A stretch of DNA of 64,000 bases from UBA4874 sp002399435 (GTDB lineage Bacteria; Bacillota; Clostridia; Caldicoprobacterales; DTU083): positions 62,001 through 126,000 of the forward strand of contig DAISGI010000002.1 in the NCBI GenBank assembly GCA_036823195.1, given 5' to 3'. The notes below the pieces were generated by a model that was given only the letters and a program-made list of their open reading frames with translations, was not told where the DNA came from and did not search any database. Below are positions 1 to 7,322 of this stretch, piece by piece. The translations under genes were made by a program, and so were the position numbers. How positions within the stretch are numbered: position 1 is the first letter of the stretch; each line of letters opens with the position of its first letter.

Positions 1-571
1 GGCTTCTGCGCAGACTCCCTGCAATCTGCATCGATTGAACCTGCGGACAGTCCTTCCCCTTCTTCAGGATGGAATAGGCCACTTCACCGGCTTCGGAAAG
101 CAAATACCGATCGGCTCCGGTACGGGCATGGGCAATCCCCTTCATAATATTTTGCTGCGTCTTTTCCCCAAATCCGGGCAGATCCACCAGACGATTTTCC
201 CGGCATGCATATTCCAGCTCCCCGATGGTGGTGATTCCAAGTGTGTCATAAAGGGTACGAACTTTTTTGATGCCCAGACCCGGAATCTTCAAAAGCTCGA
301 ACAAGCCGGATGGAAACTCCGCTTTCAGGTCTTCATAATATTTTAAATGACCAGTTGTCACCAATTCGCTTATTTTTTGTTCCAAGGCCTTTCCAATGCC
401 CCGGACGCTACCCAGTCTGTTTTCCTGAACCAGAGTTTTCAGATCCTCATCCAGGGACTCCACAGCTCTGGCCCCATTTTCATAGGCACGGGTTTTAAAC
501 GGGCTTTCCCCTTTCCATTCCAGATAAAAGCCAATTTCATTCAGGATATCTGCTACGATATGTTTGTCCAA
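1..571 (-). CDS. polX: DNA polymerase X family protein (PolX), N-terminal part, cut by window edge
   Basis: Family X DNA polymerases with a C-terminal PHP domain act in gap-filling DNA repair. Translating the minus strand from a TTG at 571 gives an uninterrupted frame to the window edge (about 190 residues). It begins MDKHIVADILNEIGFYLEWK, has two helix-hairpin-helix stretches (SVRGIGKALEQKI and KIPGLGIKKVRTLYD), and reaches the start of the catalytic core with AGSLRRS, matching the GS-x-RR motif of the family. The TTG is preceded by a good ribosome binding site (GAAGGAG), and a TATAAT -10 box lies at 629-634. The PHP domain and active-site aspartates lie outside the window. The start codon choice is inference; the family call is firm. 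Confidence 0.9.
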   Translation of the reverse strand, partial: MDKHIVADILNEIGFYLEWKGESPFKTRAYENGARAVESLDEDLKTLVQENRLGSVRGIGKALEQKISELVTTGHLKYYEDLKAEFPSGLFELLKIPGLGIKKVRTLYDTLGITTIGELEYACRENRLVDLPGFGEKTQQNIMKGIAHARTGADRYLLSEAGEVAYSILKKGKDCPQVQSMQIAGSLRRS

Positions 572-676
572 TCCATCCGCTCCTTCTTTCAGGATATCGG
601 AATCCCATTCAACTTTCGGTCCTTATTTATTATAAACGGATTTGTCCTGTCTCACTCAGCAAAACTCCAATCAGCT

Positions 677-1000
677 TTAATCGACCACTGTACAGCCTTC
701 TTTACAGTTTTGAATTCTGATGGCATATATGGTTGCCACATAGTAATAATTTCCTCCGATATCCAGTTTTATACCAATTAAAGCGTTTTCATCCATAACC
801 TTGACAATTTCCACCGAATTTCCGGTTTCGTTCGGAATGACTCCCCCCGAAATATTGATAGAAACATGTGGCGCCTTCCTCTGATATTCGTTCTGCAATG
901 GAAAATTTTTGGATTCATGACGCGGGCAGAAAGAGCATAGAATAGTATTATAATATGGAGAGGACTGTTTCAGACGGGATGGTTTGTTTATATGTATCAT
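677..1000 (-). CDS. Small hypothetical ORF of doubtful start
   Basis: An open frame of 107 codons lies upstream of polX in the same direction. Only the C-terminal part, from about SINISGGVIPNETGNSVE to the end, reads like real protein; the first 40 or so residues look like random translation. No ribosome binding site precedes the ATG at 1000. A strong site (GAGGAAGG) precedes an ATG near 880 that is in a different frame, so a frameshift near the G6 run is possible. A TATAAT sequence lies at 947-952. I recognise no family. The true product, if any, may be about 65-75 residues. Confidence 0.3.
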   Translation of the reverse strand: MIHINKPSRLKQSSPYYNTILCSFCPRHESKNFPLQNEYQRKAPHVSINISGGVIPNETGNSVEIVKVMDENALIGIKLDIGGNYYYVATIYAIRIQNCKEGCTVVD

Positions 1001-1083
1001 GGAGCTGATCGGTGGGAAAATCCGTAGGGATTGATCCTGAAGTATCGTATCGTTGCACCATGGAAGTGAGTGGGAGTGATTGA

Positions 1084-1425
1084 ATGAAGATCTGTCATAA
1101 GGAGGATACGGTTTATATTGAACTGGAAGGGGATGTTTCCTTCAGCAACGCACAGGAAATTCGAAAAACCATTATAGAAAATCTATTGCCTTCCGATCAG
1201 AAAGCCATCGTCAATTTATCCAGGGTGGATTTTATGGATAGCTCGGGTCTCGGCTTATTCATCACATTGCTGAAAAGGATGAAAGGGCGGGGCGGAAAGT
1301 TGATTCTGGAACATCCCCAGTTGGGGATACAGAAATTTATGGAGATTACCCGTATGGATGAGCTGATGGAGATTCGCAAGACGGAGGAGCCGAAAACCGG
1401 CAACTGGCCGGAGGCCAGGAAATAA
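1084..1425 (+). CDS. STAS domain protein, anti-sigma factor antagonist family
   Basis: STAS proteins of the SpoIIAA/RsbV type bind and neutralise serine-kinase anti-sigma factors when their conserved serine is unphosphorylated. This 113-residue protein is a single STAS domain with the diagnostic VDFMDSSGLGLFI motif; the phosphorylatable serine is in DSSG at about residues 57-60. The last 20 residues are a charged tail (RKTEEPKTGNWPEARK). No anti-sigma kinase (SpoIIAB/RsbW) or sigma gene adjoins it, so its partner must be encoded elsewhere. It is a single-gene unit ended by the terminator at its stop codon. The SD (TGGGAG) is weak. Confidence 0.85.
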   Translation: MKICHKEDTVYIELEGDVSFSNAQEIRKTIIENLLPSDQKAIVNLSRVDFMDSSGLGLFITLLKRMKGRGGKLILEHPQLGIQKFMEITRMDELMEIRKTEEPKTGNWPEARK

Positions 1426-1452
1426 GCGGTGAAACAACTGCTTATTTTTTTT
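1421..1452 (+). terminator. Rho-independent terminator after the STAS gene
   Basis: AATAAGC at 1421-1427 pairs with GCTTATT at 1440-1446 and is followed by a run of T. The stop codon of the STAS gene lies within the left arm. Confidence 0.85.
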
Positions 1453-1463
1453 ACCCTTTTTTA

Positions 1464-1508
1464 TTGACTTCACGGGCTTCCCCGTATATCATGTAACCAG
1501 ATGGTTAC
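1464..1508 (+). promoter_or_regulatory. tetR promoter with palindromic operator
   Basis: A -35 box TTGACT (1464-1469) and -10 box TATCAT (1487-1492) are spaced by 17 bases. The inverted repeat GTAACC-AGAT-GGTTAC (1493-1508) begins directly after the -10 box and covers the expected transcription start. This is the usual place for an autorepressing TetR-family operator; that the adjacent TetR binds it is inference. Confidence 0.75.
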
Positions 1509-1525
1509 TTATAGGAGGGGTTGGA

Positions 1526-2173
1526 TTGACAGCAGTGAGGACCAGGGATTCTGTCCGGACCAGAAAAAACATCCTCCATGCGGCAGAGCTGGAATTTGCG
1601 GAAAAAGGGTTTTATGGAGCCCGGGTGGACCGGATAGCGGAACGGGCAGACATCAACAAGAGGATGATCTATGAATATTTTGGTGGAAAGGAGAAGCTGT
1701 ACCGCACCGTATTGGTTCATGTGTATGGCAGGCTTGGGGAGCAGGAGGTGGGACTGCTGACACAGGATATGGGCTGCATTGAGGCCATGGAAAAGCTGAT
1801 TCGGCTGCATTTTGAATTTCTTCAGGAAAATCCCACCTATGTGCGGCTGATTCTTTGGGAAAACCTGAATCAGGGAAAACATTTTCAAAAAAACGATTTC
1901 AGAAACGCCCGGGATCCGGCTCTGGTACAAATTCGGAAAATGATTCGAAAAGGAAAGGCGGAAGGCGTCTTTCGGGAATCGGTGGAGGAAGACCAGTTCC
2001 TGCTGTCTCTCATCACCTTCAGCTTTCCTTATTTTTCAAATCGCTATACCCTTTCCAAACTGCTGGGGATGTCGATGGAAAAGAAGGAGGATTTGAACAA
2101 AAGGGTGGATCACGTTACCGAAATCCTGCTGTCGTATTTATGCAGCCAGAATTACAGGGAAAAGAACCGATGA
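1526..2173 (+). CDS. TetR/AcrR family transcriptional regulator
   Basis: A DNA-binding repressor of 215 residues. The N-terminal helix-turn-helix is clear (RKNILHAAELEFAEKGFYGA, then RIAERADINKRMIYEYFGGK at about residues 33-52), followed by an all-helical ligand-binding domain with the IRLHFEFLQENPTYVRLILWE signature common in this family. The start is TTG at 1526, eight bases or so after AGGAGGGG. It is the first gene of a probable operon with the SDR and DapA-like genes (23-base gap to the next start), and a palindromic operator sits in its promoter. It probably senses the substrate or a product of those two enzymes; the ligand is unknown. Confidence 0.9.
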   Translation: MTAVRTRDSVRTRKNILHAAELEFAEKGFYGARVDRIAERADINKRMIYEYFGGKEKLYRTVLVHVYGRLGEQEVGLLTQDMGCIEAMEKLIRLHFEFLQENPTYVRLILWENLNQGKHFQKNDFRNARDPALVQIRKMIRKGKAEGVFRESVEEDQFLLSLITFSFPYFSNRYTLSKLLGMSMEKKEDLNKRVDHVTEILLSYLCSQNYREKNR

Positions 2174-2196
2174 ACAAAAACGGGAGGTAGAATATC

Positions 2197-3213
2197 ATGT
2201 GGAAGGAAGAGACATTGAATGAATTCCTGACGACTCCTTCAGAGAAGCTGCTGAAGGATATTTCAAAAATCAAGGGCGACATTATGATCCTGGGAGCCGG
2301 GGGAAAGATGGGGCCTACCCTGAGCCTCCTGGCTAAAAAAGCAGTGGAAAGGACAGGAAGCGGCCAAAAGATCCTTGCGGTATCCCGATTTACGGATCCC
2401 CTTGCCGTGAAGCTGTTGAATGACAACGGGGTGGAAGCGACTGCCGTGGATCTCCTGGAGCAGGGAGCGCTGGATTCCCTGCCGGATGCAGAAAATGTGA
2501 TTTACATGGCGGGCAGGAAATTTGGCACAGCAGGGCAGGAGTCCCGGACCTGGGCGATGAATGTCTGGCTTCCTTCCCTGGTGGCGGAACGATACCGGCA
2601 TTCCAACATTGTTGTCTTTTCATCAGGAAATATCTATCCCATGCTGCCTGTCTGGTCCGGCGGAGCAACGGAAGAGACGCCTCCCATGCCAAACGGGGAG
2701 TATTCCATGTCCTGTCTGGGGAGGGAAAGGATATTTGAATTCGGTTCCCTGAAGTATCATACACCTGTATTTTTTTATCGCCTGAACTTTGCAATTGATC
2801 TTCGATATGGCGTACTCTGCGATATTGCATCCGATATCATGGCGGGCCGGCCGGTGTCCGTGAACATGCCGTGCTTTAACTGCATCTGGCAGGGGGATGC
2901 CAACGAAATGGCCCTGCGTGCCCTGCTTCATACCGCAAGCCCGGCAAAGCGGATGAACATTACCGGTCCGGAAACGGTTTCCGTCCGGTTTGCTGCCATG
3001 GAGCTGGGACAGCTGCTTCATAAGGAAGTACGGTTTGAAGGGGAAGAATCGGACAGTGCGTTTCTGAATAACTCTTCGGAAGCAATGAAAACCTTTGGAT
3101 ACCCGTCGGTTTCCCTCCGGACCATGCTGCAGTGGCAAGCAGAATGGATTCTGTCCGGTGGGCGCACTTTAAACAAGCCAACTCATTTTGAGGAAAGAAA
3201 GGGGAAATATTGA
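2197..3213 (+). CDS. NAD-dependent epimerase/dehydratase-like protein (extended SDR)
   Basis: An extended short-chain dehydrogenase/reductase-like protein of 338 residues. The dinucleotide-binding motif GAGGKMG is at residues 33-39 after a beta strand (DIMIL), and the VVFSSGNIYP segment matches the SDR central strand and serine. The catalytic YxxxK is altered: the tyrosine is present in GEYSMSCLGRE, but the residue four positions on is cysteine, not lysine. The last codon overlaps the ATG of the DapA-like gene, so the two are translationally coupled. Together they suggest a small catabolic route for a sugar acid or similar 2-keto acid, but the substrate cannot be read from sequence. Confidence 0.8.
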   Translation: MWKEETLNEFLTTPSEKLLKDISKIKGDIMILGAGGKMGPTLSLLAKKAVERTGSGQKILAVSRFTDPLAVKLLNDNGVEATAVDLLEQGALDSLPDAENVIYMAGRKFGTAGQESRTWAMNVWLPSLVAERYRHSNIVVFSSGNIYPMLPVWSGGATEETPPMPNGEYSMSCLGRERIFEFGSLKYHTPVFFYRLNFAIDLRYGVLCDIASDIMAGRPVSVNMPCFNCIWQGDANEMALRALLHTASPAKRMNITGPETVSVRFAAMELGQLLHKEVRFEGEESDSAFLNNSSEAMKTFGYPSVSLRTMLQWQAEWILSGGRTLNKPTHFEERKGKY

Positions 3214-4280
3214 TGACAATTCGGCAGGATGCCCTGAAACGTTTTCAGGAAGGCACGGTGATCCCAGCTCATCCACTTGCGCTGAATTCGGACAGAAAGC
3301 TGGATGAACGGCGACAGCGGGCCCTTTCCCGATATTACCTGGATGCCGGGGCGGGGGGCCTGGCGGTGGCAGTGCATACGACGCAGTTTGCCATACGGGA
3401 TCCCCGGATTGGATTGCTGGAGCCAGTACTGAGGATCGGCTCGGAAGAAATGGACGCCTATGAAAGGAAAACCGGGAAAGGGATATTCCGGGTGGCAGGT
3501 GTCTGCGGGCCTGTGGATCAGGCCATAGGCGAGGCGGAGCTGGCAAAAAAGCTTGGATATGATGCCGCATTGCTGAGTCCCGGCGGATTGGGACAGCTGA
3601 GCGAGAAGGATTTGATCCGGCGTACGGAGCAATTGGCTTCCGTACTCCCGGTTGTGGGCTTTTATCTGCAGCCTTCGGTAGGCGGCAGGATTTTTTCCTA
3701 TGATTATTGGCAGAGACTCTGCGACATTCCCGGCGTGATTGGCATCAAATGTGCTTCCTTTAACCGATACCAGACCATAGATGTGGTACGTGCCGTGGCT
3801 TTGTCGGACCGCAGGCGGAGCATTGCCCTGTATACGGGTAATGACGATCACATTGCCATGGATCTGCTTACCGAATATCGGTTCTGCAGGGATGGAAAGG
3901 AATACAAACAGAGATTTACAGGAGGACTGCTGGGTCATTGGGCGGTGTGGACCCACACGGCAGTGAAAATCTTTCAACAGTTGAAGGAAGCAGGAAAAAA
4001 GGAAGCTATTCCCGCACGGCTTCTGACCCTTGCTGCGCAGATAACCGATGCCAATGCCGCTTTCTTTGATGCGGCGAACGGATTCAAAGGTTGTATTGCC
4101 GGAGTTCACGAAGTACTTCGGCGTCAGGGCCTGATGGAGGGTATCTGGTGTCTGGATACAGAGGAAACTCTTTCTCCGGGCCAGTCGGAGGAAATTGATC
4201 GGGTGATTCGCATGTATCCTCACCTGAATGATAATGAATTTGTAAGGAAAAATTTAAGGAAATGGCTGGAACTAGCTTAA
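3213..4280 (+). CDS. Dihydrodipicolinate synthase/N-acetylneuraminate lyase family protein
   Basis: A class I aldolase-type TIM barrel of about 355 residues, longer than DapA (about 290). A likely Schiff-base lysine is K179 in GVIGIKCASFN, and the paired tyrosine is Y151 in VVGFYLQPS; their 28-residue spacing equals that of Tyr133 and Lys161 in E. coli DapA. The arginine that binds the carboxylate in DapA (YNVPSRTG) is missing here (YLQPSVGG), which argues against true dihydrodipicolinate synthase. The ATG at 3213 overlaps the SDR stop as ATGA. It is more likely a lyase or aldolase on a 2-keto acid than a lysine-pathway enzyme. Confidence 0.8.
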   Translation: MTIRQDALKRFQEGTVIPAHPLALNSDRKLDERRQRALSRYYLDAGAGGLAVAVHTTQFAIRDPRIGLLEPVLRIGSEEMDAYERKTGKGIFRVAGVCGPVDQAIGEAELAKKLGYDAALLSPGGLGQLSEKDLIRRTEQLASVLPVVGFYLQPSVGGRIFSYDYWQRLCDIPGVIGIKCASFNRYQTIDVVRAVALSDRRRSIALYTGNDDHIAMDLLTEYRFCRDGKEYKQRFTGGLLGHWAVWTHTAVKIFQQLKEAGKKEAIPARLLTLAAQITDANAAFFDAANGFKGCIAGVHEVLRRQGLMEGIWCLDTEETLSPGQSEEIDRVIRMYPHLNDNEFVRKNLRKWLELA

Positions 4281-4404
4281 TTCCCATCTCCCTATGACTC
4301 AAATGTGTTTTTTGTTTTTGCCTGTTATGATGCACTCATTCCATGGATACAGAATAACATATAAATGTAGATATCGCATTGGATCATAGGAAGGAGTGCA
4401 TTGT

Positions 4405-4617
4405 ATGGCGTACGAAGATTATCAGGAGCAGCCAGAGGGACAGGATTCCATGCAGACACAGTTTCCCGCCCAGCCAAACTGGCAACTGGCAAGAGCTTAT
4501 GTGCTGGATCAGCCGTATGCAAGAGTCTTTTCACCGGAAGAAGCCCTTCATCACGGCACCCTTTTTGCGGATTTGGTCATGCCGTATAGGATGAGATGTC
4601 AGGAGGGATTGCAATGA
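4405..4617 (+). CDS. cotJA: Spore coat-associated protein CotJA
   Basis: A 70-residue, proline- and aromatic-rich protein of the CotJA family, which goes into the inner spore coat and is needed for coat assembly of CotJC. The typical LARAYVLDQPYARVFSPEEA core and the ending LVMPYR are present. The start is the ATG at 4405 behind AGGAAGGAG. It is the first gene of cotJABC and overlaps cotJB. Expression is expected from the mother-cell sigma factor SigE, as in Bacillus subtilis; an A/T-rich region with CATATAAAT lies upstream, but I cannot assign a SigE promoter with confidence. Confidence 0.92.
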   Translation: MAYEDYQEQPEGQDSMQTQFPAQPNWQLARAYVLDQPYARVFSPEEALHHGTLFADLVMPYRMRCQEGLQ

Positions 4618-4880
4618 TGGATCAAAAGCAGGCGCTTCTTGATAAAATCCGGGCATACGAATTTGCTGCAGTGGAACTAAACCTGTTTCTTGACACTCAT
4701 CCCGGCAATCAAAGAGCTGTGAACGACTTTAATGCCTATGCTGCTCAAATAGCCGCTTTGAAGCAGCAATATGAGAGAATTTATGGGCCTCTCATCAATT
4801 TTGGTTTCGGTTCCGGCAGCAAGTGCCCGTGGCAATGGATCAACGAACCATGGCCCTGGGACGTTGTTAATGAGGGATAG
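4614..4880 (+). CDS. cotJB: Spore coat protein CotJB
   Basis: The second gene of the cotJ operon, 88 residues. It has the family pattern AYEFAAVELNLFLDTHP at the N terminus, AVNDFNAYAAQIAALKQQYE in the middle and a Trp/Pro-rich C terminus (CPWQWINEPWPWDVV). Two ATGs (4614 and 4617) fit the AGGAGGG site at 4601; the first overlaps the cotJA stop. It acts with CotJA and CotJC in the spore coat. Confidence 0.92.
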   Translation: MMDQKQALLDKIRAYEFAAVELNLFLDTHPGNQRAVNDFNAYAAQIAALKQQYERIYGPLINFGFGSGSKCPWQWINEPWPWDVVNEG

Positions 4881-4892
4881 GAGGTATGATGT

Positions 4893-5465
4893 ATGTGGTT
4901 ATATGAGAAAAAAATGGAGTATCCGGTCAGGATCAAAAATCCGGACCCAAGAATGGCCAGCTCTGTAATCAGCCAGTATGGAGGTCCTGACGGAGAGTTG
5001 GCAGCATCCCTGCGATATCTTAACCAACGATATCATATGCCGATCCCGGAGGCCACAGCTTTGTTGAATGATATCGGAACGGAAGAATTGGCCCACTTTG
5101 AAATGGTGGGTTCGATGGTTCACCAATTGATGAAAGACGCACCCGCAGATGAGTTCAAGGAATCCGGATTGGGCCCGTGGTATGCGGATCATGAGCGATC
5201 CACATGGCCCGCTATCGGTACAGGGGTACCTTTTACCGCAGCTTATTTTGCGTCAAAGGGCGATCCTATAGCAGACGTGACAGAGGATATGGCAGCCGAG
5301 CAGAAAGCAAGGGCGACCTATGAAAATCTGCTGGATTTGGCAGACGATCCGGATGTTATTGACCCTCTCCGCTGGCTGAGGGAAAGAGAAATTGTCCACT
5401 TCCAGCGATTCGGTGAACTCCTGAATAAGCTTTATGAGGAGCAGGACAGGAAAAAGTGCTATTAA
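4893..5465 (+). CDS. cotJC: Spore coat protein CotJC, manganese catalase family
   Basis: A 190-residue ferritin-like four-helix-bundle protein of the manganese catalase family, placed in the spore coat by the CotJ system. Likely dimanganese ligands are visible: E35 in PDGELAASLRYL, E65 and H68 in GTEELAHFE, an acidic residue in DMAAEQKARATYE, and E..H in REREIVHFQRF near residues 168-172. It is shorter than the large soluble manganese catalases (about 270-300), which is normal for CotJC. It lies 12 bases after cotJB and is followed by a strong inverted repeat. Confidence 0.93.
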   Translation: MWLYEKKMEYPVRIKNPDPRMASSVISQYGGPDGELAASLRYLNQRYHMPIPEATALLNDIGTEELAHFEMVGSMVHQLMKDAPADEFKESGLGPWYADHERSTWPAIGTGVPFTAAYFASKGDPIADVTEDMAAEQKARATYENLLDLADDPDVIDPLRWLREREIVHFQRFGELLNKLYEEQDRKKCY

Positions 5466-5478
5466 TTTGGAAAGCACG

Positions 5479-5509
5479 AACAATGGCCCGTTTTCTACGG
5501 GCCATTGTT
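5479..5509 (+). terminator. Inverted repeat at the end of cotJABC, probable terminator
   Basis: A perfect 12-bp stem (AACAATGGCCCG with CGGGCCATTGTT) and a 7-base loop lie between the convergent cotJC and GH43 remnant. There is no long T run on either strand, so it may act as a weak or bidirectional terminator. Confidence 0.6.
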
Positions 5510-5519
5510 ATAAATGATA

Positions 5520-6320
5520 CTACAGCAGCTGTATCTCTGAAATTGTGATTTTGGATTCGGGTTCTGCATATAAAGCAACGGTAATCCCTTCACAGGTAAT
5601 CGGTTCAAACAGCGCAATCAGGGACCGTTGTTCAGCCCCTTCAGGGCACGAAAGATCCTTGAGAACAATATTCCCGTCAAAAACCAATTCTGCGCGGTCA
5701 AAGTCCGTGCTCCCACGATAAATTACGACAGCCTCAACAACCGTATCCTTCTTTAACTTGATATTAAGTTCCACTTTACCGGATGCATCTGTCTTCAAAA
5801 TGGTATCCCTTTGCTCCGCATCCTTTTTATGTACCGTTATCAGGCCGTTGTGCAAACCGGGCAATTCTGTATTACCACAAGCAATTTCGATATTATTGAT
5901 GAACCCTGCCCCCGGAACAGGCTGCAAAGATACTGTGGGTCCGCTTACGCACAGCCGCTCCTGTTCATCAAAACAGGCACGGTCAAGGTTCACCTGCCGG
6001 TTCCCGCCGCCGGCCTGGGGGTAGGTATGTGAATGGTAAACAAAGAAGAGGCTTTCTCCACCCGGCCCGTCTACCATGCTGTGGTTCCCGGTTCCGGATA
6101 TATTTTCATAAGAACCCGCTTGCAGAATTGGATTTTCCCCAACTTTTTTAAACGGACCAAGGGGACTTTTTGCCGTTGCATAACCAACAGAGTAAGATCT
6201 GCTGCCAAAGTAATTTCCGGAATAGGTAAGATAATATATGCCGTTATGCCTTATCATTTCCGGGCCTTCGTTCCAGATGGGGTCAGCGGAAGCCATTTCC
6301 CATGGCTGTTCCGGTGAAAG
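5520..6320 (-). pseudogene. Glycoside hydrolase family 43 fragment, 5'-truncated
   Basis: GH43 enzymes are five-bladed beta-propeller arabinofuranosidases/xylosidases. Only the C-terminal half remains, about 260 residues. It opens inside the propeller at SPEQPWEMASADPIWNEGPE, where E in NEGPE is the usual general acid, continues through HSMVDGPGGESLFFVYHSH, and ends in a beta-sandwich-like domain. The frame upstream of the ATG at 6296 continues homology for a few codons to a TAG at about 6319-6321, and the N-terminal blades with the catalytic base Asp are absent. It cannot form an active propeller, so I call it a decayed gene. No sugar transporter or regulator adjoins it. Confidence 0.75.
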
Positions 6321-6663
6321 CTATCTTAACACAATTTTGCAATCTTTCACCCCGTTTTCCGCCATCCTTTCAAAGATCCCACAAAAGCACCTTTTGTAAA
6401 GTAAACAATGCACCTCATTCAACGTCTTTTCTGCATCTCAAAAATTTTTGCTCTAAACGAATAATAAGTCGGAAAAAAGAATAAAAGCAGGCTTTTGGGG
6501 AAGAAAGCAGTATAATTCCGTAAAGTAATAAAGTCAGATCATAAAGAATAAGAAAGGGAATGATATTATGCAGAATGTCTGCTGAAAGCGGCATCACAGA
6601 AATGAGAAACGACTGCAAAAAGAAAGCCAAGGAAATCTCCCTCGGCTGAAGTATCTGCTTTTC
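6321..6663. other. Intergenic region without a supported gene
   Basis: These 343 bases lie between the GH43 remnant and the P-loop gene. They include a 71-codon hydrophobic minus-strand frame (6415-6630) with a possible GAGGGAG site before a TTG, but it has no recognisable family and may be debris from the truncation. Confidence 0.5.
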
Positions 6664-7074
6664 CTATGCGATGTATTCCTTCAGAAAAGCCGGTACGCTA
6701 TCAGGATTTCCGTTCATTGTTATGATAAAGCGTATATCGAATTTGTCGGATAACTTCTTTACATCGAAAATGAATCGCTCAATCTCACTCTTGTCCTTGC
6801 CGATGATGTCCAGAAGCCCATCGATGTAAATCTGATCCGTATCATAGTTGCGTGCAATGATTCCCGCAAGGAAACCATAGAAAACATTCAGCTCCCGAAT
6901 GCCAAATTCTTTGGCGTTGATGAACCGGACCCTGTGGTTGAGCTCAATCATGTGCCGGTTCTCTCCATTGATGAACACAATCTCGCCCTTGCATTCCTTC
7001 AACGATTTGTTTGCCATCTCAACCAGAGTTTTGGTCTTCCCGGTACCCTTGGGACCAATGATAAACTTTATCAT
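6664..7074 (-). CDS. Small P-loop ATP-binding protein of unknown role
   Basis: A 136-residue protein with a Walker A motif at its N terminus (FIIGPKGTGKTKTL, about residues 4-17) and a Walker B-like strand DQIYIDGLLDII near residue 82. A late beta strand FDIRFIITMNGN fits a compact RecA-like or KAP-like NTPase fold. Similar small ATP-binding proteins are common as stand-alone genes in Clostridia, and some are annotated as twitching-motility proteins without support. It is downstream of typA in the same direction but beyond the typA terminator, so it probably has its own promoter. The function is unknown. Confidence 0.75.
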   Translation of the reverse strand: MIKFIIGPKGTGKTKTLVEMANKSLKECKGEIVFINGENRHMIELNHRVRFINAKEFGIRELNVFYGFLAGIIARNYDTDQIYIDGLLDIIGKDKSEIERFIFDVKKLSDKFDIRFIITMNGNPDSVPAFLKEYIA

Positions 7075-7249
7075 GTGAACCGCCTCCCATTATAAATTAT
7101 ATTAGGGACTCCTTCTGATTTCATTATAACATAGCTCCAATTCAGTTGCCATAGAAAAAAGCCCCAATCATAAAATTGTATGCTGTTCTGCCTTATCCAT
7201 GATGTGTTTTGCCAACCATAGTGTATCCAAATAAAATATTTATTATTAC

Positions 7250-7278
7250 AAAAAAAACGGAGAAGAAAATTCTCTCCG
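7250..7278 (-). terminator. typA terminator
   Basis: Reading the minus strand, CGGAGAGAATTTTCTTCTCCG (arms at 7258-7278) is followed by a T run (A run at 7250-7257 on the plus strand), placed just after the typA stop codon. Confidence 0.85.
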
Positions 7279-7322
7279 TCCGTTTGCATTTTATGCTTTT
7301 TACTGCCTTACAGTACCCCGGT

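Noticed and set aside
3213..4280. dapA for lysine synthesis
   Set aside because: The carboxylate-binding Arg is missing, the protein is about 60 residues too long, and no lysine genes adjoin it.
4378..4404. Alternative GTG start for CotJA at 4396
   Set aside because: It lies within the ribosome binding region; ATG 4405 has normal spacing.
6415..6630. Hydrophobic 71-codon minus frame with a possible SD
   Set aside because: No recognisable family, A/T-rich, and inside a degraded interval; not strong enough for a gene call.
7071..7289. 72-codon minus frame between typA and the P-loop gene
   Set aside because: It overlaps the typA terminator, is rich in rare low-complexity aromatic residues and has no ribosome binding site.
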